A DNA stretch of 64,000 nucleotides, taken from NCBI GenBank assembly GCA_900754115.1, contig CAAEBM010000023.1, forward strand, positions 62,001-126,000, written 5' to 3'. Every line of letters begins with the position of its first letter. Position 1 is the stretch's first letter. This DNA comes from Bacilli bacterium. Its GTDB lineage: Bacteria > Bacillota_I > Bacilli_A > RFN20 > CAG-631. The notes beneath the pieces were generated by a model, which saw nothing but the letters and a program-made list of their open reading frames with translations, had not been told where the DNA came from and ran no database searches. This document shows positions 60,244 to 64,000 of this stretch, piece by piece. The translations under genes were made by a program, and so were the position numbers.

Positions 60244-61965
60244 ATGCTTAAAACAAATAAAACAAACGAATTAATAGATACTTCCGTTAAAACTTATATT
60301 TATGCTTTAGGTGGCTTAAATGAAGTAGGAAAAAATACTTATTGCATAGAACATGGAAATAATATTATTATCATTGATGCAGGGGTAAAATTTCCTGAAT
60401 CTGAATTCCCAGGAGTCGATTATGTCATTCCAGATTATTCTTATTTAATTAAAAATCGAGCAAAAATAAAAGCTTTATTTATTACTCATGGTCATGAAGA
60501 TCACATCGGTGGCATTCCTTTTTTATTGCAATCCATTGATATTCCGATTATTTATGCTTCACGATTATCCGCAGGATTAATTAAACACAAACTTGAGGAA
60601 TCTGGTTTAGAATCAAGAATGAATATTGTAGAAATTGATTCAACCAAAACAGTTAAAATTGGTCCGATTACCGTTGATTTTTTCACAACTACTCACTCCA
60701 TTCCCGATTCATATGGGCTAATTATTGAAACACCAAATGGAAGAATTGTATCAACGGGAGACTTTAAAGTCGATTTAACCCCTTTAGGCCAAGATATCGA
60801 TTTTTATAAAATCACAAAAACAGCAGCAAAAGGGGTCACTCTTTACATGGCTGATTCAACAAATGCAGAAGTACCTGGATATTCCAAAAGTGAACGGGAT
60901 GTTGCAATCTCTTTAAACGATATTTTTAAAGACGCTCCAGGAAGAATCATCATTGCTACCTTTGCTAGTAATGTGCACCGCATCCAACAAATCATTGAAA
61001 ATGCCGTCAAGCATAATCGCAAAATATTAGTGTTTGGTCGTTCAATGGAAAATGCCATTGCTACGGGACGAAAATTGGGATATATTAAATGTCCTGACAA
61101 TTATCTTTTTGATATGGAAACAGCAAAAGTTTCAGCATATCAAAATCTTAACGAATTATTAATCCTTTGCACAGGAAGTCAAGGGGAACCCATGGCTGCT
61201 TTATCAAGAATTGCTAATAATACTCATAAGGTCATTAAAATTATTCCTGGTGACACCGTTATTTTTTCTTCCAATCCAATTCCTGGCAATCTTTCACCAG
61301 TCAATAAAGTCATTAATATGCTTTCTAAAAATGGTGCAGAAGTCATTGTAAATAGTGCTTTATATAGCATTCATACCTCTGGTCATGCCCAAAGAGAAGA
61401 ATTAAAATTAATGCTTAAATTATTTAATCCAAAATATTTTATGCCCATTCATGGAGAATATCGAATGCTTAAACTTCATGCTGATTTAGCTGTGGCAATG
61501 AATGTCGTAAAGAAAGAAAATACTTTTGTCTTATCTAATGGCGATATGCTTGTCATGTCCAATGGCGTAGTAACACGTGGTAAAAAAATTGATGCAGAAG
61601 CCGTTTATATTGATGGAAAAGACATTACAGGAATAGAAAGTGCAGTCATTATGGATAGAAAAATTTTATCCAATGATGGATTAATTGCAGTTGTTGTTCC
61701 TATCGATGCTAAAACCAATACCATTTTAAAACAACCCTCCATTGTTTCAAGAGGTTTCATTTATTTAAAAGAAAGAGGAGATCTTTTGATTGAAGCTGAA
61801 AAAGTAGTTTATTCTGCTTTATTACGTTTAATGAAAAATAAAGTCACTTTTTCACATATTAAAAAAGTCATTCGTGACACGGTTAGCAAATTTGTTTATA
61901 CAAAAACGAATCGTCAACCAATTGTCATCCCTGTTATATTAAATAAAAGAGAAAGTTCCTCATGA
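60244..61965 (+). CDS. rnj: ribonuclease J
   Basis: This 573-residue metallo-beta-lactamase/beta-CASP RNase has the zinc motif HGHEDHIGG (about residue 81), GGLNEVGKNTYCIEHG at the start, the STGDFK motif, ADSTNAEVPGYSKSE, FASNVHRIQQI, LCTGSQGEPMAAL and HTSGHAQREEL. It performs 5'-3' exonucleolytic and endonucleolytic mRNA and rRNA processing. I cannot tell J1 from J2. It overlaps maf by 4 bp. Confidence 0.96.
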   Translation: MLKTNKTNELIDTSVKTYIYALGGLNEVGKNTYCIEHGNNIIIIDAGVKFPESEFPGVDYVIPDYSYLIKNRAKIKALFITHGHEDHIGGIPFLLQSIDIPIIYASRLSAGLIKHKLEESGLESRMNIVEIDSTKTVKIGPITVDFFTTTHSIPDSYGLIIETPNGRIVSTGDFKVDLTPLGQDIDFYKITKTAAKGVTLYMADSTNAEVPGYSKSERDVAISLNDIFKDAPGRIIIATFASNVHRIQQIIENAVKHNRKILVFGRSMENAIATGRKLGYIKCPDNYLFDMETAKVSAYQNLNELLILCTGSQGEPMAALSRIANNTHKVIKIIPGDTVIFSSNPIPGNLSPVNKVINMLSKNGAEVIVNSALYSIHTSGHAQREELKLMLKLFNPKYFMPIHGEYRMLKLHADLAVAMNVVKKENTFVLSNGDMLVMSNGVVTRGKKIDAEAVYIDGKDITGIESAVIMDRKILSNDGLIAVVVPIDAKTNTILKQPSIVSRGFIYLKERGDLLIEAEKVVYSALLRLMKNKVTFSHIKKVIRDTVSKFVYTKTNRQPIVIPVILNKRESSS

Positions 61966-62516
61966 ATTACATACTAGCAAGTCAATCTCCTCGAAGAAAA
62001 CAATTATTAAAAATATTATTGCCTCATTTTGAAATTGAAAGTGCAGATGTAGATGAAAGTTTTGATTCTTCTATGAAAACTACACAAATTCCTATCTACA
62101 TTGCTCAAAAAAAGGCCTTAGCAATTCAAAAAAGACACCCTCATGATTGTATCATTGCTGCTGATACTATCGTCGTTTTTAAGCAAAAAATACTAGGTAA
62201 ACCTCATTCTAGTGAAGAAGCTTTTCAAATGCTACAAATGTTATCAAATCAAACTCATCAAGTTATAACTGGTGTATGTATTTTAAAAGGAAAACGAAAA
62301 AAAGTTTTCTATTCTTCTACTACTGTTTCTTTTTATGAATTGTCAAAAAAAGAAATTAACGAATATATTGAAACTTTTTCTCCTTTTGATAAAGCAGGGG
62401 GTTATGGTATCCAAGATACTGGGGCACTATTTGTAAAAAAAATCAATGGAGACTTTTATAATGTAATGGGTTTACCCATTGCTAAACTCTCAAGAATCTT
62501 AAAAACATTTGAATAA
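61962..62516 (+). CDS. maf: Maf-like nucleoside triphosphate pyrophosphatase
   Basis: This 184-residue protein starts YILASQSPRRKQLLKI and has ADTIVVFKQKILGKP, FDKAGGYGIQD and NVMGLP, typical of the dTTP/UTP pyrophosphatase (YhdE/BSU Maf) branch, which hydrolyses non-canonical and excess nucleotides. It is coupled to RNase J by a 4-bp overlap. Confidence 0.95.
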   Translation: MNYILASQSPRRKQLLKILLPHFEIESADVDESFDSSMKTTQIPIYIAQKKALAIQKRHPHDCIIAADTIVVFKQKILGKPHSSEEAFQMLQMLSNQTHQVITGVCILKGKRKKVFYSSTTVSFYELSKKEINEYIETFSPFDKAGGYGIQDTGALFVKKINGDFYNVMGLPIAKLSRILKTFE

Positions 62517-62529
62517 ATTGCCTAATTTT

Positions 62530-62565
62530 CCTCCTTTTAAAGACATAATTTGTAATTGAAGGAGG
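62530..62565 (+). promoter_or_regulatory. hairpin sequestering the ribosome binding site of the coat-like gene
   Basis: CCTCCTT (62530-62536) is perfectly complementary to the Shine-Dalgarno AAGGAGG (62559-62565), with 22 nt between. Folding would block translation of the Tyr/Pro-rich protein. No known riboswitch motif is seen in the loop. Confidence 0.5.
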
Positions 62566-62571
62566 TTTTTT

Positions 62572-62940
62572 ATGCGCTTCAATTATTCAAATATTAATCC
62601 TAATGAGCAACGTTTATTTCCTTTCGTAGGAGGATTAGTGCTTGGAGGAGTAACCGGAGCATTTTTAGGCAATAATCGTCAACCTTATTATTATCCAACT
62701 TATTATCAACCAATGTATTATCAAACTCCAATTTACCCAATGTATAATTATACTTATACACAATCTTCAGCTAATCCACCACAAGTTAATATATACAATC
62801 CTTATATAGCTGATAAAATCATCTATGAAGACCCTATTCCTTTAACTTTTGAAAATCTTAGTCGTAATAGTGCAAAAGACTCTTTAGATTCTTTAAAAAA
62901 TGTGCCATTAATGGATGAATATCGTAGCGATATGCTTTAA
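62572..62940 (+). CDS. Tyr/Pro-rich spore-coat-like protein
   Basis: The 122-residue protein has a glycine-rich hydrophobic stretch (FPFVGGLVLGGVTGAFLG), then a Tyr/Pro/Gln-rich repeat region (PYYYPTYYQPMYYQTP), then an acidic C-terminus. Such composition and the NEQRLFPFVGG opening are typical of small spore coat proteins in Firmicutes; this is inferred from composition and from gerQ and gpr in the window. AAGGAGG precedes the ATG by 6 nt. Confidence 0.65.
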   Translation: MRFNYSNINPNEQRLFPFVGGLVLGGVTGAFLGNNRQPYYYPTYYQPMYYQTPIYPMYNYTYTQSSANPPQVNIYNPYIADKIIYEDPIPLTFENLSRNSAKDSLDSLKNVPLMDEYRSDML

Positions 62941-62950
62941 TTTGACAAAA

Positions 62951-62977
62951 GGTAAAACAATTGTTTTATCTTTTTTT
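62951..62977 (+). terminator. terminator of the coat-like gene
   Basis: GGTAAAAC pairs with GTTTTATC (one G-U) around AATT and is followed by seven T. Confidence 0.8.
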
Positions 62978-63016
62978 CTTTATCGCTTTACATTTTTTTA
63001 TTTATCAATAAAAAGA

Positions 63017-63045
63017 TTGTTTTTTTTTTTTTTTATGTGTATAAT
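63017..63045 (+). promoter_or_regulatory. promoter with a 15-T tract spanning -35 and spacer
   Basis: TTGTTT (63017-63022), exactly 17 nt, then a perfect TATAAT (63040-63045). The T tract (63020-63034) covers the end of the -35 box and most of the spacer, so gain or loss of one T would change promoter spacing. Confidence 0.7.
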
Positions 63046-63093
63046 ATCTTACGTAATGATAGCGATTACAAAAAAGAAGAAAGGAAGAAATTT

Positions 63094-64000
63094 ATGAATA
63101 AAAAATTTTTAGTCGTTTTGGCTGGTTTAACTGCTTTATCCTTATCTGCTTGTACAAAAGGAAAAGACGATGGTTCTTCAACCAATTCTACTAAACCCCC
63201 TGTTAGTAATTCTTCATCCTCATCACAAAGCAATTTATTTACTGAAGAAGAATTAGCACAAGGAAAGGCTTATTTAGAAACTAATGGAGAAAGCGTCTGT
63301 AAAGTTGCAGATGGAACAGAATTTACTCAATATTGCACAGGAGGAGAAGAAATAAAATTCGAAATCAATCACGTTTTAAGAAACGTGAAAACCAATGCTG
63401 GCGATATCGCCATTATGCAATATGATTCTGCTGCTTATATCAATCAAGCCATTGCTTTAAATGCTTCAGATACTTTCCCAACGAATGAAGTAAATGAAGT
63501 TTATAGAGACTGGAAATTAAATCATTGTGCAATTGATGGTTCCTTTGAAGAATGCACTCAAAACATTCATGTAGATGATGCAAATGCTTGGAACTGGAGA
63601 ATTATGGTTGGAACAGATGGAAAAATCGATGCTATTTATCCAGCAGGTACAAACCATGCTACCCCAGCAGAACCTTATTTTAGTAATGTGGAATACACTT
63701 CTTTAGAAAACAATAACATGTATTTTTCTTTATCTAGAGATTTCGGTATGACAAGTACTGGGGATTCAACATTTAATGAACAAGGTCTAGATACTTACCA
63801 TATGCAAACTTGGGCAATTGCTGATCCAGGAACAGATCGTTATTCAAGTGGATTTAACATTTTAGAACACTCAGATCACGCATCTGGTCGTTTCCAAAAT
63901 TATTGGTTCCAAGGAGCTAATGAAGGTGGCGACTTATTAACTTGGGCTTTCATGGGTCCTGTTACAAGTGGAGATATAAGTTGGGGATTTGCTCATCACA
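63094..64000 (+). CDS. lipoprotein of unknown function (incomplete at window end)
   Basis: The visible 302 residues have a lipoprotein signal peptide ending LSAC (Cys19), a Ser/Asn/Pro linker and a large extracellular body with Cys pairs (VCKVADGTEF, YCTGGEE, HCAIDGSFEECTQ) and Trp/Tyr/Gly-rich segments. No stop codon is reached. I recognise no domain. AAGGAAGA precedes the ATG. The T-tract promoter upstream suggests phase-variable surface expression. Confidence 0.8.
   Translation, partial: MNKKFLVVLAGLTALSLSACTKGKDDGSSTNSTKPPVSNSSSSSQSNLFTEEELAQGKAYLETNGESVCKVADGTEFTQYCTGGEEIKFEINHVLRNVKTNAGDIAIMQYDSAAYINQAIALNASDTFPTNEVNEVYRDWKLNHCAIDGSFEECTQNIHVDDANAWNWRIMVGTDGKIDAIYPAGTNHATPAEPYFSNVEYTSLENNNMYFSLSRDFGMTSTGDSTFNEQGLDTYHMQTWAIADPGTDRYSSGFNILEHSDHASGRFQNYWFQGANEGGDLLTWAFMGPVTSGDISWGFAHH

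Overview
The window is 64 kb of AT-rich DNA (roughly 30% G+C by eye) using the standard bacterial code: TGA is a genuine stop, for example at the end of feoB. Gene starts carry strong AGGAGG-type Shine-Dalgarno sites. The content points to an anaerobic, endospore-forming low-GC member of the Bacillota, most like Bacilli/Erysipelotrichia. Evidence is a pyruvate:ferredoxin oxidoreductase, a flavodiiron protein with rubredoxins, the spore protease Gpr, the coat protein GerQ and a Tyr/Pro-rich coat-like protein. The taxon is inferred; no rRNA is present.

Layout. 0-8 kb: a lone zinc-peptidase-like gene; a manganese operon (P-type ATPase then mntP) behind a yybP-ykoY riboswitch with a readable terminator/antiterminator; a NUDIX hydrolase; flavodiiron protein plus rubredoxin; a ZIP transporter. 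8.2-8.6 kb: four tRNA genes (Asn, Glu, Thr, Leu). 8.6-10.25 kb: a protein-poor island of promoters, hairpins and terminators. I read part of it as a type I toxin-antitoxin locus: a 22-residue membrane peptide and a short convergent RNA that share a 15-nt repeat and complementary hairpin loops. It also holds a pseudoknotted GC-richer element, a second tiny peptide and two further small-RNA candidates. 10.25-13.1 kb: a MarR-controlled operon (marR, nitroreductase, radical SAM, mutM) with a perfect 20-bp operator. 13.2-18.2 kb: a DMT transporter, an ABC exporter pair and tRNA-Leu.

18.4-28.7 kb: a lipoprotein, the ferrous-iron system (DtxR-like regulator divergent from feoA-feoA-feoB and a small Cys-rich partner), a DUF3737 beta-helix protein, gerQ, ung, a sugar-isomerase-like protein, a DUF4434 glycosidase-like protein and an XRE regulator. 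28.9-36.5 kb: a heterodimeric ABC exporter, hydrolases, a Mug-type DNA glycosylase, and glycerol kinase coupled to a monoglyceride-lipase-like protein. 36.6-49.9 kb: cdaA, a double-thioredoxin lipoprotein, fmt, gpr, a DUF4127 protein, a queuosine cluster (tgt-queA-queH), dut, a degenerate EIIB-like membrane protein, an SGNH hydrolase, nagA, an exonuclease, rlmH and alr. 50-64 kb: nifJ, yebC, trmL, a GHL10 glycoside hydrolase, a membrane thioredoxin, several small unknown proteins, RNase J, maf, the coat-like protein, and a lipoprotein cut by the window end whose promoter contains a 15-T tract.

The themes are metal homeostasis (Mn, Fe, Zn), oxygen defence, sporulation, tRNA modification and DNA repair. 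The most unusual material is the RNA-rich island at 8.8-10.2 kb.
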